The notes below the pieces were generated by a model that made no database searches, had not been told where the DNA came from, and saw only the letters and a program-made list of their open reading frames with translations. The position numbers and the translations under genes were made by a program. From Galeruca laticollis (taxonomy: Eukaryota; Arthropoda; Insecta; Coleoptera; Chrysomelidae), in contig OY998180.1 in assembly GCA_963921935.1 (NCBI GenBank), positions 62,512,551-62,576,550 on the forward strand: 64,000 nucleotides of DNA, given 5' to 3'. This document shows positions 9,717 through 21,252 of the stretch, piece after piece; the stretch's first letter is position 1, and every line of letters starts with the position of its first letter.

Positions 9717-12467
9717 ATCGTATATATAAATGTTCAGAGTATAGCCAATAAAATTGATGAGTTACATATGATATTAAATGAATTTGATGTTGATATACTT
9801 TGCATTTCGAAACATTGGCTAACGAAAGATAATATAAAAATGATTAAAATCAACAATTTTAAACTTATAACAGCTTTTTGTCGCCTTAAGAATCAACACG
9901 GAGGTGTCGCTATTTATGGTAACAACAAACTATCTGTGAAGGAAGTTGATTGTTCGAAATTTTGTTTGTCTATCCACGCTGAATTCAGCGCTATTGAATT
10001 TGTCAACAAAAGCTTTTTATTGGTAACAACATATAGATTATCATCAAGTGGTGATATTGGTGTCTTCAAAGATAAATTCCATGATTTGCTGTATACTTTT
10101 TCAGAAAAATATAGAAAAATTAATATTCTCGGAGATTTTAATATTGAACTAGATAGTAATACTGCACACGCTAGCGACCTTAGAAACATTATGAATATGT
10201 ACGGTTTTAAACACTACATAAGTGAGCCAACGAGAATTACTCCAACATCTAGATCATGCTTGGATAATATCATTTCAAACATGAACCCCGATGAAATTTG
10301 CACTGGAGTTTATGATCCCAGTTTAGCGGATCACTCTGGTATCTTTCTTAAAATTAAAAATGTTATAAAAGAAACAAGTAATGAATCGGTGAAACGGAGA
10401 ATAGTGAATAATGAACGAATTCTTAATTTTTCCAACAGACTAACTAATACCAACTGGCATGATCTGGACTTGGATGATTGTGATCCGAATGAGACAACTC
10501 GGAGGCTGATGAGTGTTTTAACGCTAAATGTGGACATGTATTTTCCTTCAACAACTTGTAGGGTAAAAGCTAGAAAATGCGAATGGTTCAGTAATAGTCT
10601 GCGTGAAATGAAGACTGAGGTATTCAGACTTGAGGGGATAAGTAGAAGATCAAATGCTTTTAACGACTGGTGCAATTATCGTACCGCTCGCATAAAATAT
10701 AAAAAACCATAAAAACACAAAAACGGGAATTCTACTCTAGTAAAATACAACAATCGGATGAGAAGCGTAAAACTATTTGGAGTATAATAAATTCCGAAAG
10801 GAATACAAAAACTAAAACTAGTGGTGCTCTTGTCGCCGAACTGACTTCGGATGATCTAAATAATTTTTTCGTATCAATTTCAGATAAAATAACTGCCACT
10901 ATTTGCAACAATGCCATACATCTGATTGAATATCTCCATAAAATCCCTAAGAACTCGAGCTCTTTTTTTATTGGTCCCATTGTGGGAGCTGACATTAGAC
11001 AAGCAATATTGAGTCTAAAAAACTCATCTTGTCTGGATTTCTACGGCCTAAATAGCTTAATGATTAAGGCGTCACTTGGGACTCTCATTGAACCATTGGA
11101 TATTTTATTCAACAAATGTATCCTAGAAGGGTTCTGGCCTGATGCACTAAAAATCACTAAAGTGGTACCCATTCACAAAAAAAGGTAAATTCAATAACCC
11201 TGACAACTATAGACCCATCGGGATTGTACCAGTGATTGGCAAGATCTTTGAGATCCTAATTAAGGAAAAACTCATTTCTTACTTCGAGCACAAGAAATTA
11301 CTGTCGCCTTCTCAATTTGGTTTTCGTAGAAACATGTCCACAGTTAAGGCCGTAGTAGATATTGTGGAAAGTGTAGTCGATGACTTTGATGAGAGATATG
11401 ACACATTTGCTACTATGTGTGATCTTACCAAGGCTTTTGATTGCGTTAACAATGAATATCTTCTAGATAAATTGTCTTATTATGGTCTGAGGGGTAACGA
11501 ATTGGGGTTATTTAGATCATATTTGTCTGATAGGAACCAGTATGTAAGTTTTGGAGATGCGGAATCGCGGTTGGCTCCAATAACTAAAGGGATTCCGCAG
11601 GGATCTATACTAGGACCAATTTTGTTCATAATTTATATTAATGATCTACCAACTGCGCTGGAGGAAGCACGTTGTATTCTCTTTGCAGATGATACGACCA
11701 CATTGGTTAGGGGTGAGGAGACTTTGAACAATTCTAGCATGAGGATACTAAAATCATGGTTTAACAGCAACCATTTAAAGCTGAATGAAGAAAAAACACA
11801 GAGCATCTGTTTCACATCTAGTAAGCTCAAAACAATTTCGGAGCCTGTCAGATTACTTGGGATAACTCTCGACTCGCGATTGGATTGGGCAGCTCACATA
11901 GAGGGCTTATGTTCAAGGCTCGCTTCCCAAATATTTGCCTTGAAGCAAATGAGGAACTGTCTTAGTCAACAGGTTTTAAGAACAGTATATTTCGCCCTTG
12001 TACATAGTCACCTTAACTACGGTGTTGTACTGTGGGGCTGTGCCACTAATGTTGCGAGAGTCTTCTCACTCCAGAAAATGGCTGTACGTGTAATCGTAAA
12101 CGCCGAATATGGTGATCCTTGCCAAAAACATTTTAAAAAATTACAAATACTTCCGCTTCCTTGTGTATATGTCTACGAGTGTCTGAGGAGTATTCATAGC
12201 AATATTGATCTGTTATTACTTCACTCGGACGTACATGGATATTACACTAGGAATGCGACATCCATTGTGCCTCAGAGATCAAGAATTTGTTTATCTCAGA
12301 ACAACAGGCTGAATTATAATTTATATAATGCATTGCAAAAATACTATAAGGGCACTGACATAAAAAGATTAAATAAAATTGGTTTTTCGAAGTTAATCAA
12401 GAAATTGTTATTGGCACACTGTTTTTATAGTGTGGATGACTTTATTGCGTTCTGCAGTAACCCTTGA
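9717..12467 (+). pseudogene. LINE C ORF2: endonuclease and reverse transcriptase
   Basis: Endonuclease blocks: INVQSIANKIDEL, DILCISKHWL (catalytic E replaced by K), INILGDFNIEL, SCLDNIISNM and LADHSGIFL, in frame 9678-10712. A frameshift in the A-rich stretch near 10700-10712 moves to the next block, 10742-11188 (KIQQSDEKRKTIWSI ... GFWPDALKITKVVPIHKK). A second frameshift in an A-run near 11175-11184 leads to 11232-12467. RT blocks there are MCDLTKAFDCVNN, GIPQGSILGPILFIIYINDL, LFADDTTTLV and LLGITLDSRLDW. About 910 codons in total. Two homopolymer-type frameshifts and the SEHW-to-SKHW change are the main defects. Confidence 0.85.
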
Positions 12468-12500
12468 CTTACATATCGGTTCCCAAACGGATGATTTTCA

Positions 12501-12508
<8 letters not shown>

Positions 12509-12559
<51 letters not shown>
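12509..12559. repeat. (TA)n microsatellite in LINE C 3' UTR
   Basis: About 25 TA units shortly after the LINE C stop codon. Confidence 0.9.
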
Positions 12560-12563
<4 letters not shown>

Positions 12564-12855
12564 CTGATATGTTAGGTGTGTAATTTTTATGTTTCAAAAC
12601 AAATATACTTTCCCTAATTTGCCCTACGTTGGGCCGACATGTTAAACTGATATGAATGGGGTGAGAGAGAATGTTTTAAAAAGTCTAAATACTATGAATT
12701 ATTATTTTTAGTTTAGTTTTGTTGATATTTAATTTTTTATATGCCCGGTATATTGTAATATTTAAGTTTTATTTGTAAAATAATTATTACTTTGCATGAG
12801 AAACTCTCTGATCTCAGAGTAGGGTTCAGATTTAGAAAAACAAAACAATTTCAAT

Positions 12856-14599
12856 TTCTAATATGAGCGCCGAAATTCAAATAACATTCCTATCTTTCAA
12901 TAAGAATTTTGTTTATCAAAATATACTTGCTTTATTATTGTTTCCAAAGAAATTCTACAGACGGTCCTGTGTTTAATGCTGAACCTCTCCACGGTTCATA
13001 GATGTCAGTTTAAAGCTACCAAATGTTTAAACTAGATGGAGCAATCACCATAAAGAAATGAAAAATCTCAAGAAAATAATTTCACAATGTTCTTCAAATA
13101 GGAAAACGTTATTTAATGCTATAGAAAAAAATACATTATTCTTTTACAGGACATAAATTAATGAAAACCTATTATCTATTATGATCATTCATTCAAATAA
13201 AGTCATCCACTCGAATGAAGTACAATTTCTATATCTAATTCAAAATAGGCAACTTTAACACAAATCTTATAATACGAAATCCGTTATATAAACGTCTATG
13301 ATAGAAAATTGGCGGACAATGAAACTTATAAGCGTCTGTTTAACATCAAAGTTCAATTCTTTGCACTAAATGGGTAAGTTTACTCTACCTTCTTTTTATA
13401 TTATTAAATAGTTTTAAATACCTTTTTTCACTGTATAGTTCAATTAATGCACATCAATAAATGGTTCTTATTTTGTTTTAGGTTACTTCTTGGAAAATAC
13501 CATACCATTTGTCCAGCTTGCATAATGTCCAGAAACAGTGCTATATCTCGTCCACATCAATACATTTTAATCAAATCACACAATCCAAAGCTTTCTAAAA
13601 GGTATGGTGGAGACACCGTTCCACCATACAATATTTTACTTAATTACATCTATAAATTTTATGGTTAGTATTCAAATATAATTACCAATCTCCTATAATG
13701 TGTACTTCTGCTTGCTTAAATATATTACTCTAGCTTTCAAGTATAATGTATTTATTTCTCAGTTTTAGAATGCCAAATTATTGTTTTTTTTTAAAGTTTC
13801 AAAATTTTTCTCCAAAAGATGTTGCTTCTTCAAAATTTCTACCCAAAAAAACAGTACTTAGTCAATAGACTGTATAATCAACAAACTGTTCCCATTCAAT
13901 TTTTTTTATTATTATTAGCAACCTACTTGTCGCTGATAAATATATCTTAAAAGCATTCCACCAATCAAAATTGGTTATCAAAATTCTTATTTGAAAGATT
14001 TCATTCCAAATAGTGGATTGTTCATCCATCATCTTAAAACATTCTATTTTGAGCCTCTTAAACGATTATAACTCATATATTTGTCCTTTAATTTGTATTT
14101 CAATAAATTTACTAAATGACAGTTCTTGTTTTCTAAATTATTTATTCAAAATGTCAAATTGTTCAACAAATGTCATACTCCATAGAGTTAATGTTTTTCA
14201 TTTTACTTCCTACATTTACATATTTTAAGAACTTATACAATCTTATTGAAAACTTCCTTCAAACCCTAATATTCACTTCTTTAAAACAAATCACAATATT
14301 AATTTACTTTGACAATAAGAATAATGGGCTATTATTATTTCATTCATATGCAACAAACGTTTTAAAATTCTCTCTTTTAAATATGGAAGTTGTTTTAATG
14401 TCACCTATATTCTTATAAAACTTATTTGAATTCTTCTCTGTAATCATACAGTTAGATCCTTTATATGCTTTCTCTATTGAATAGTAAATAGTACAAATTG
14501 TCTCCTTTTTAGATCATTTTCTAAAAAAATTCAAATTCCAAAAATTTTAATTACTTGAAATATGTAGTCTATTATTAATAATTCTGTATACATGGTGTT
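12856..14599. other. AT-rich interval, nothing recognised
   Basis: No transposase, RT or host domain is seen. Open frames at 13447-13668, 14013-14228 and 14170-14418 are short and unrecognised. A pyrimidine-rich TTTTGTTTTAG at about 13471-13481 precedes the open part of the first one and looks like a splice acceptor, but no second exon could be tied to it. Confidence 0.4.
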
Positions 14600-14624
14600 A
14601 CAGGTTTTACTCTATGTTAATATA

Positions 14625-14674
<50 letters not shown>

Positions 14675-14985
14675 TATATTTTTTTAATTATTGATTTTTT
14701 AATGTAATATTTGACTGTTATCTGTGACTCTTTGACTATTTATGTATTTGGACTGTGATAAACTAATTAACATGTGCATTCATATTTTTTTTGTTTTTAC
14801 GTTTTATATACATATTTATGTTATTTATTGCTATTGTGTTATTATATGCTTATATTTTAGTGGACTATGAAATTTACATAGGTGTTTTCAATTATTATAT
14901 CAAAATTTAAGGAACTTCATAATTTGTGACTATATGTACTATTTGCATACTAAACGTCAATAAACTATACTATACTATACTATTT
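14600..14985 (+). mobile_element. Orphan 3' end of a LINE of the B/E family
   Basis: The segment ends ACTAAACGTCAATAAACT, then (CTATA)3-4 at about 14966-14983. The terminus of LINE E (GACTAAAAAAATAC..., ...TAGTCAATAAAGC) and that of LINE B (CTGGTCAATAAATCG) match this end in order and spacing. No coding sequence is attached, so this is a 5'-truncated copy consisting of 3' UTR only. It contains a (TA)n tract at 14627-14671. The minus-strand LINE D meets it exactly at the repeat tail. The upstream limit is a guess. Confidence 0.6.
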
Positions 14986-17900
14986 TTTTTTGTGTTTGAG
15001 CATCGACATCTAGGTCATTGTGCTCGTCGATATATCATTGGGGTAATTTATATTTTATAAAATAAATTTGTGTACTTAAGATAAGTTATCACCTGGTTAA
15101 GCTCGTCATTTTGGTTTCTAAGAATGTTTTCGATCTGGGGTATTTTGAGGAATTGTCTGTGAAAATTGAAGGCTGCATAAGTAAATATATGTTGTGTTGT
15201 CAGTGGGATGCCGCACTTCTCACATCTAGGTTTGTTCTTTCCAAGGAGGAGGTGTAAATGGGTTAGGTTTGTGTGGCCTATCCTTAATCGGCTGAGGACG
15301 ACTTGTTCACGCCTTGTAAGAGTTTTGGGGTAGAACCATTTTTGTACGCTCGGTTTAATGTGTCTTAATTGTCCGTCATATGTATTCCATCTGTTCTGCC
15401 ATGCTTCGTAAATTTTATTCTTTATATCCGTTTTCATATCCAGGAAGGTGTTAGGTATGCCTTTGTCAACTGTTCCGCTTGTGGCTTTTTTTGCTACTAG
15501 ATCAGCTTCAGTATTACCGGTAATATCGGTATGCCCAGGTATCCACATTATTAAAATAGTCCTTTGCATACTGTATAGATGGGTTGATAATTCTTGAATG
15601 CGTACAACCCATTCATTTGCAGAAAAACGATTTTTTGTCGAGAGAGTGGCAGTTAAGGAATCCGTACAAACTAAACATTTTTCAAAGCTGCTCTGACTGA
15701 AGTACAACAACGCTTGCCATATTGCATACAACTCGGCATTAAGTATACTAGACTCTTGGTTTAGGGTCCAAAAGAAGGAATCTACACCGATTACGATTGC
15801 CGCCCCTGTTCCATTATCTGATTTGGAACCATCTGTGTAGATGACTAAATGTTCGTTGTATAGATCCATTTGTTCTAAAAATAGCGTTCGGTAGATCGAT
15901 GGAGCGGTATCTTCTTTTTTGTATTTACTGAGAGATATGTTTATTTGTGGTAGTTTTCTTAGCCATGGAGGAGTGTCATACGTATAGGTCATTTTTTCTA
16001 TTTGTAAGTTTATCCTGTACTCTTCAGATGTGTCTGAAAAACGAATACTGGATGGTTTAGTTGAACTACGTCTTAGTGTGTGTGGACTGGGAAGGTTTGT
16101 GAAAATCTTGTTATTTAAATGGTTGGGTAACGTTTGTATTTTCACGCCATATGTTATGAGCTGCATATCTCTCCTTAAGTTTAGGGGTAAGGACGAAGCA
16201 TCGCATAAGATTGCTTCTATAGGGCTTGTTCTAAATGCACCGATTGCATGTCTTACTGCGAAATTTTGGATTTTATTTAGCTGGTTCAAGTGTGAACGTC
16301 TTGCAGAACCATAAACAATACAGCCAAATTCAATTTTGGATTGCACTAAAGTTTTATAGATGCGTGATAAAATTTCTCTGTCGGACCCCCATCGGATACT
16401 CAACAAACATTTGATAATGTTAATAACTCTTCGGCATCTGTTAATCAGATATTCAATGTGCGGTCTCCAGTTTAATTTTTGGTCAAGTATCATACCTAAT
16501 AATTTTGTTTTATGTTTTATCTCGATATTCTGACTTTGCAGCTTTAGTTGTGGTTCGGCGTGGTCGGATCTTAATCTGCAGAAATGAATGGCGTGGGACT
16601 TCGAAGGTGAAAATTTAAAACCGCTGGCTCTAGCAGTTTCTTCTAGGCTGTTGATTTGTCCTTGTAATGAATTCTCAATTTCGGGAATTGAATGACTGTA
16701 AGAATAAATGGTTAGATCGTCGACATATAAAGCTGCTTTGGTGTTTCCTCCGATGTTACAAACAAGACAGTTAATTGCAATGGCAAAAAGAGTTACGCTA
16801 AGAACTGAGCCTTGTGGTATTCCGTTTTCTAAGGCTCGTGTTGATGAAAATTCATTGTCAATTCTTACACAAAAAAATCTTTCCGAGAGAAAATCATTTA
16901 GAATATTAGGTAACGCTCCACGGAGGCCCCATGTGTGTATTTGTTTCATTATTGCATATCTCCAAGTCATGTCATACGCTTTTTGCAAGTCGAACATGAC
17001 TGCGACGAGGTGTTGTCTTTTAGAAAAGGCATTTTGAATGTCAGTCTCTAATGCGACTAGGGCATCTAGAGAGGAGTGATTCCGTCGACAGCCCACTTGG
17101 AGGTTTGATAGAAGGCCGCGTGATTCTAGCACAAAGGTTAGTCTGTTGTTCACCATTTTTTCAAATATTTTTCCGATACACGATATTAGTGAAATTGGTC
17201 TATAGTTTGTAGGATTTGTCATCGAATCTCGATTTTTTAAGATCGGGATAATGATAGCCGTTTTCCAGTTACTAGGGTAGGTATTCGCTGACCATATTTT
17301 GTTGAAGAGAGTTAAGAGTTTCTCTTTCTCGTTTCTAGGTAAATGAGTTATCATTCCATACATAACTGAGTCCAGTCCCGGTGCACTATCTTTGCAGGTA
17401 TTAAGGATGTTGGCCAGTTCGTCGAAAATGAAAGGGGAAAGGGACGTTGTACGGAAGGTCTGCGTCATCGGTATTAAAATCCAGGTTGAGAGATTCTTCA
17501 GTAGTTTTTGTTCTTTGGAAGTCGGGGCAATAATTTTCCGAGCTGCTAATTGATTCAAAGTGGTTAGCGAAAACTTCAGCTATATCGTGGGGATCGGTTA
17601 AAAATATGTTGTTATTTTCTATTGTATGGGGGGTGGTAGATTGATATTTGCCTGATATTGTTTTGATTTTTCTCCATATCTCGGATACCTCGGAGTCAGT
17701 TGTTAAGGTTGATACATATTCTTCCCATGTCCTTCTTTTGCTTACTTTAATTAAACGTCGGGCGGCTGATCTTAGTTTTTTGAATTGTACTAAATTATAG
17801 TTTGTAGGCGATTTTCGGAATCTGTTGAGTTCATTTTTCCTTGCTGATATTGCTTCCCTAATTTCATTATTCCACCACGGTACCATTTTAGATAATATTC

Positions 17901-18084
17901 TACTTTTAGATTTGGGGATAGTTGCATCGGCTGCCACTAGAATAGATTTGGTCACTGCCTCTACCATTTCGTTAATGGAATTATTATTATTATTATTATT
18001 ATTGGTGGAATGGTCGCCAAACATAGAACTGGTGGAAAAGTTGCTCTTTGTTAAATTAAATAAAATTGTGGTAGCTTTAATCAA
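14986..18084 (-). mobile_element. LINE D (I/Nimb-like), 5'-truncated
   Basis: Read on the minus strand: linker, RT, RNase H, C-terminal finger, a ~60-nt 3' UTR and an A9 tail (T9 at 14985-14994). Known: I and Nimb elements have this RT-RNase H order and a short 3' UTR. The endonuclease and ORF1 are missing. An I-like ORF1 plus endonuclease fragment at 62.5-63.4 kb may represent the same group, but that is not shown. D abuts the CTATA tail of the orphan 3' end at 14985, which suggests it landed there. Confidence 0.85.
15048..18084 (-). pseudogene. LINE D linker, reverse transcriptase, RNase H and C-terminal finger
   Basis: The large frame (17558 to 15048, 836 codons) holds NYRPISLISCIGKIFEKM, VMFDLQKAYDMTW, GIPQGSVLSVTLF, ALYVDDLTIYS (YVDD active site) and LLGMILDQKLNW. 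RNase H follows with VIYTDGSKSDNGTGAAIV, AELYAIWQAL, CTDSLTATLS and MWIPGHTDITGNTEADLV, so the D-E-D-H-type residues are present. The Cys-rich end, CEKCGIPLTTQHIF, has its last Cys replaced by Tyr-Ala. The upstream linker frame (18084 to 17401) overlaps it. The two join if one frameshift near 17440-17450 is assumed. Eight consecutive Asn codons lie in the linker. Apart from that frameshift the body is open. Confidence 0.85.
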
Positions 18085-18171
18085 TTAATTTGTTGAAATT
18101 AGTGCATCGTATAATACTCGTATAGTGCATCTGTATAATTGTAGGTGTTAACAATAATTGAATATTAGTAA

Positions 18172-20628
18172 AATGCAAGCAACTGTGTAATATTAGCGGT
18201 TTACAGGTCGTCTAGCAATGGGGATTTGTCGATATTTGTAAATATGCTACAAAAGGTCATAAACGAACTATTTTATAAATATAAAACGGTCATTATTATG
18301 GGAGACATAAACTTGAACTTGGATGGTAGTGGCGAGTATGCGAAAAGCTTAAGAAATACGTTTTGTGAATATGCTATGCGACATCTGGTTCATATACCAA
18401 CCCGAATATCAAATACGACTAGTTCATGTCTAGATAATATAGTTACAAATCTTGAAAATGAGAACCTTCATTCGGGCGTATGTGAGCCTTTAGTCGCGGA
18501 CCATTGTGGTATTTTTTTATTGATAAATATTGATGGACGCATTACTGAAGGGAAAAATAGCCGTAACATACGTGTGATAAATGAACAAAATTCATTAAAC
18601 TATTGTGACCGAATCTCGGCCTATCAGTGGTTGGAATCGGAGAAATTGAATTCTGATCAGTATGCAAATCTAGTTATTGACGCTCTTTCTGCATGTGCCG
18701 ATGCCTGCTTTCCTCTTAGAAGTGTATCCCACAGAAAACCGAGAGTGGGGTGGTTTAATGATGAGCTAAGAGAAAAACGTAAAGAAGTCTTTAATTTGAG
18801 AAAGAAATTTTTATACACGAAACTACCGGTGGATTGGTATCTATATTGTCAGCGACGAAAAGAATATCGCAAACATATAAAAAATGCAAAAAAGAATGCA
18901 TGTGAGAAATTGGTCAACGAAGCGGAGAACAAGAGCAAAGTTATATGGGATATTGTAAATCAGGAGAGGAACAAAAAATGTCAAAATAAAATATCAACTA
19001 CACTTAGCTCGGATGATTTTAATCATGACTTTGCAAACATAGCCGAGAATTTACTCAACAGTATACAAAATGTCCATTCAAAGATGCTTGATCCGATGTC
19101 TTTTCTCACCAGCATGCCTAGTCCACCATCATCCTTTTTTATAACACCAGTTCAAGAAACTGACATTTTGAACGCGGTAACAACTCTAAAAAATAAGCCT
19201 GGGCTAGACTTTTATAATCTGAACGCAAAAATGTTAAAAGCTGCTCTTGGTTCATTAGTTACACTGCTAACAAACCTGTTTAATAAATCCATACAGGAGG
19301 GGAGCTGGCCGCATGTATTAAAAATATCAAAAATCATACCAGTATATAAAAACGGTGATTTAGATCTTGTCGGTAACTACAGACCCATAGCAATTCTTCC
19401 TGTCGTCTCAAAACTCTTTGAAACAATAATCAAAGAAAAATTAATATCATTTTTAGAAGATAAACATATTATCACTACTGCTCAATATGGATTTCAGAAG
19501 GGTAAATCTACAATTTCAGCTGTCACAAATGTGATTGAATACATAGTGGAAGGTCTTGACGGGGGTCAAAATACTCATGCTGTTATGTGCGATCTGTCTA
19601 AGGCCTTTGACTGTGTTAACCTTGATATTCTATTTAAAAAGTTCGAACATTACGGCATACGAGGAAATGGACACCTATTACTAAGATCTTATCTAGAAAA
19701 CAGACAGCAATATGTCAGCTATAACGGACATGACTCTGGGCTTGTACCAGTTAAGCACGGAGTACCTCAGGGTTCGGTGTTAGGACCGATACTCTTCTTA
19801 CTATATGTAAACGATTTGCCCTCATCTGTGATATATAAGACTATTATTTTTGCAGATGACACTACTTTCTTAACAAGAGGGAATGATAATTTGAATGTAG
19901 AAATTTTAAGGGTTGCAAAAAATTGGTTTGATGCGAATAACCTAAAGCTAAATGAATCAAAAACTAAAAATATAACATTCAGTTCAGACAAATGCCGCAT
20001 AAATTCAGAACCGGTCAAGTTATTAGGAATAACACTCGATCCAGGACTAAACTGGACAATTCATATAGAAAATCTCTGTGCTAAGATCGCATCACAGTTG
20101 TTTGCGATGAGGCGAATACGTTCATGTATCGGAGGAAATGACGTTATGCGAACAGTTTATTATGGTCTTATTCACAGTCACCTGTCCTATGGCATTGTTC
20201 TGTGGGGGAGATCAAGTAGTACTCACAAGGTGTTTGCTCAGCAGAAAACGGCTCTCCGTATCATTGATGGTACCCAAGAACGCGTACACTGTCGGGAGCT
20301 GTTCATTAAATACAAAATACTTCCTCTACCATGTGTTTACATCTTTGAGACACTGCTCAGTATACATAAGAGAGCTTTGAATATGCCGACCTGTTCTGAT
20401 TTTCATTATTATAATACTAGAGGAGCTGAACAACTGGTTCTACCTTATTCTCGAATAAGAGTATCAGAAAATAACAAACCAGATATAAAGCTTTATAATA
20501 AGTTTGTGGATTTGCATCCTGATCAGAATATTAAACATCTTAACTACTCTAAATTTTACTCACTTGCGAAAACATTTTTATTAGGAAATTGTTTTTATGA
20601 TATTGCGGAATTTTTGGCAAGTATGTAA
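18172..20628 (+). CDS. LINE E ORF2, endonuclease C-terminal part plus reverse transcriptase (intact frame)
   Basis: 819 codons open from the upstream stop (18169-18171) to TAA at 20626-20628. There is no ATG at the 5' end because the element is truncated there. Endonuclease blocks: VILAVYRSSSNGD, VIIMGDINLNL (GDxN), SCLDNIVTNL and LVADHCGIFL (the DH of the SDH box). RT blocks: GNYRPIAILPVVSKLFE, MCDLSKAFDCVN, GVPQGSVLGPILFLLYVNDL, IIFADDTTFL and LLGITLDPGLNW. The C-terminus is FLLGNCFYDIAEFLASM. It would nick DNA and copy element RNA from the nick. All RT catalytic aspartates are visible, but the N-terminal endonuclease Asn/Glu blocks are missing. Compared with copies B and C it serves as the local reference sequence. 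Confidence 0.9.
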   Translation, partial: NASNCVILAVYRSSSNGDLSIFVNMLQKVINELFYKYKTVIIMGDINLNLDGSGEYAKSLRNTFCEYAMRHLVHIPTRISNTTSSCLDNIVTNLENENLHSGVCEPLVADHCGIFLLINIDGRITEGKNSRNIRVINEQNSLNYCDRISAYQWLESEKLNSDQYANLVIDALSACADACFPLRSVSHRKPRVGWFNDELREKRKEVFNLRKKFLYTKLPVDWYLYCQRRKEYRKHIKNAKKNACEKLVNEAENKSKVIWDIVNQERNKKCQNKISTTLSSDDFNHDFANIAENLLNSIQNVHSKMLDPMSFLTSMPSPPSSFFITPVQETDILNAVTTLKNKPGLDFYNLNAKMLKAALGSLVTLLTNLFNKSIQEGSWPHVLKISKIIPVYKNGDLDLVGNYRPIAILPVVSKLFETIIKEKLISFLEDKHIITTAQYGFQKGKSTISAVTNVIEYIVEGLDGGQNTHAVMCDLSKAFDCVNLDILFKKFEHYGIRGNGHLLLRSYLENRQQYVSYNGHDSGLVPVKHGVPQGSVLGPILFLLYVNDLPSSVIYKTIIFADDTTFLTRGNDNLNVEILRVAKNWFDANNLKLNESKTKNITFSSDKCRINSEPVKLLGITLDPGLNWTIHIENLCAKIASQLFAMRRIRSCIGGNDVMRTVYYGLIHSHLSYGIVLWGRSSSTHKVFAQQKTALRIIDGTQERVHCRELFIKYKILPLPCVYIFETLLSIHKRALNMPTCSDFHYYNTRGAEQLVLPYSRIRVSENNKPDIKLYNKFVDLHPDQNIKHLNYSKFYSLAKTFLLGNCFYDIAEFLASM

Positions 20629-20654
20629 CATTCTGTGTTACGGGCTTTTAATTG

Positions 20655-20940
20655 ATTTTTTATTGTTGAATTGCGATGAATACTGTTTTTATGAATGTGT
20701 TTTGTAAATATTAATGGGACTACCTTGAAACTTAAGGGTTTTTGAGTTATACTTTATTGTTGAATTGCGCTTAATATTGTTAATATTGTTTTTATAAATG
20801 TGTTTTTGTAAATATGAATGATACTAGTTTGAAACTCAAAGGATTTTAAATGATATTTTATTGTTAAATTGAAGTTGAAAATGATTTTATTGTGTGGTTT
20901 TATAAATTATGACGCAATTAGTTTCAAACTGATTAGTTTA
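20655..20940 (+). repeat. ~100-bp tandem repeats in the LINE E 3' UTR
   Basis: Three diverged units start near 20662, 20756 and 20860, each opening with ATTGTTGAATTG-like sequence and containing TTTTATAAATGTG... and ACTAGTTTGAAAC-like blocks. Spacing is about 94 and 104 bp. Such repeats are not seen in the LINE B 3' UTR, which is shorter. Confidence 0.7.
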
Positions 20941-21094
20941 TTGACCACGTATTTTATGAATATGTGTTATTTTAAATTCGGATGTGCAAATTTATATCTG
21001 TGTAATTGTTTATTTTCAATCTCAAATAACTGTAATTAGGACAAATTATGACGACTAAAAAAATACTATGTATTTCAACTAGTCAATAAAGCAC

Positions 21095-21252
<158 letters not shown>

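Larger units (their letters stand above)
9717..12855 (+). mobile_element. LINE C (CR1/L2/Jockey-group), inserted at the tail of LINE B
   Basis: Begins at the start of the endonuclease domain (YINVQSIANKIDEL), directly at the repeat tail of LINE B, so the coding part of ORF2 is nearly complete. The 3' UTR after 12467 contains a (TA)n tract. It seems to end near 12855 with a hairpin-forming GAGAAACTCTC...GATCTCAGAGT segment and an A-rich end. That 3' end differs from the GTCAATAAA ends of LINEs B and E, so C may be a separate subfamily. The boundary is uncertain. Confidence 0.75.

Noticed and set aside
13330..13680. Possible host exon after a TTTTGTTTTAG acceptor
   Set aside because: The peptide is unrecognised and no partner exon or start was found in the AT-rich surroundings.
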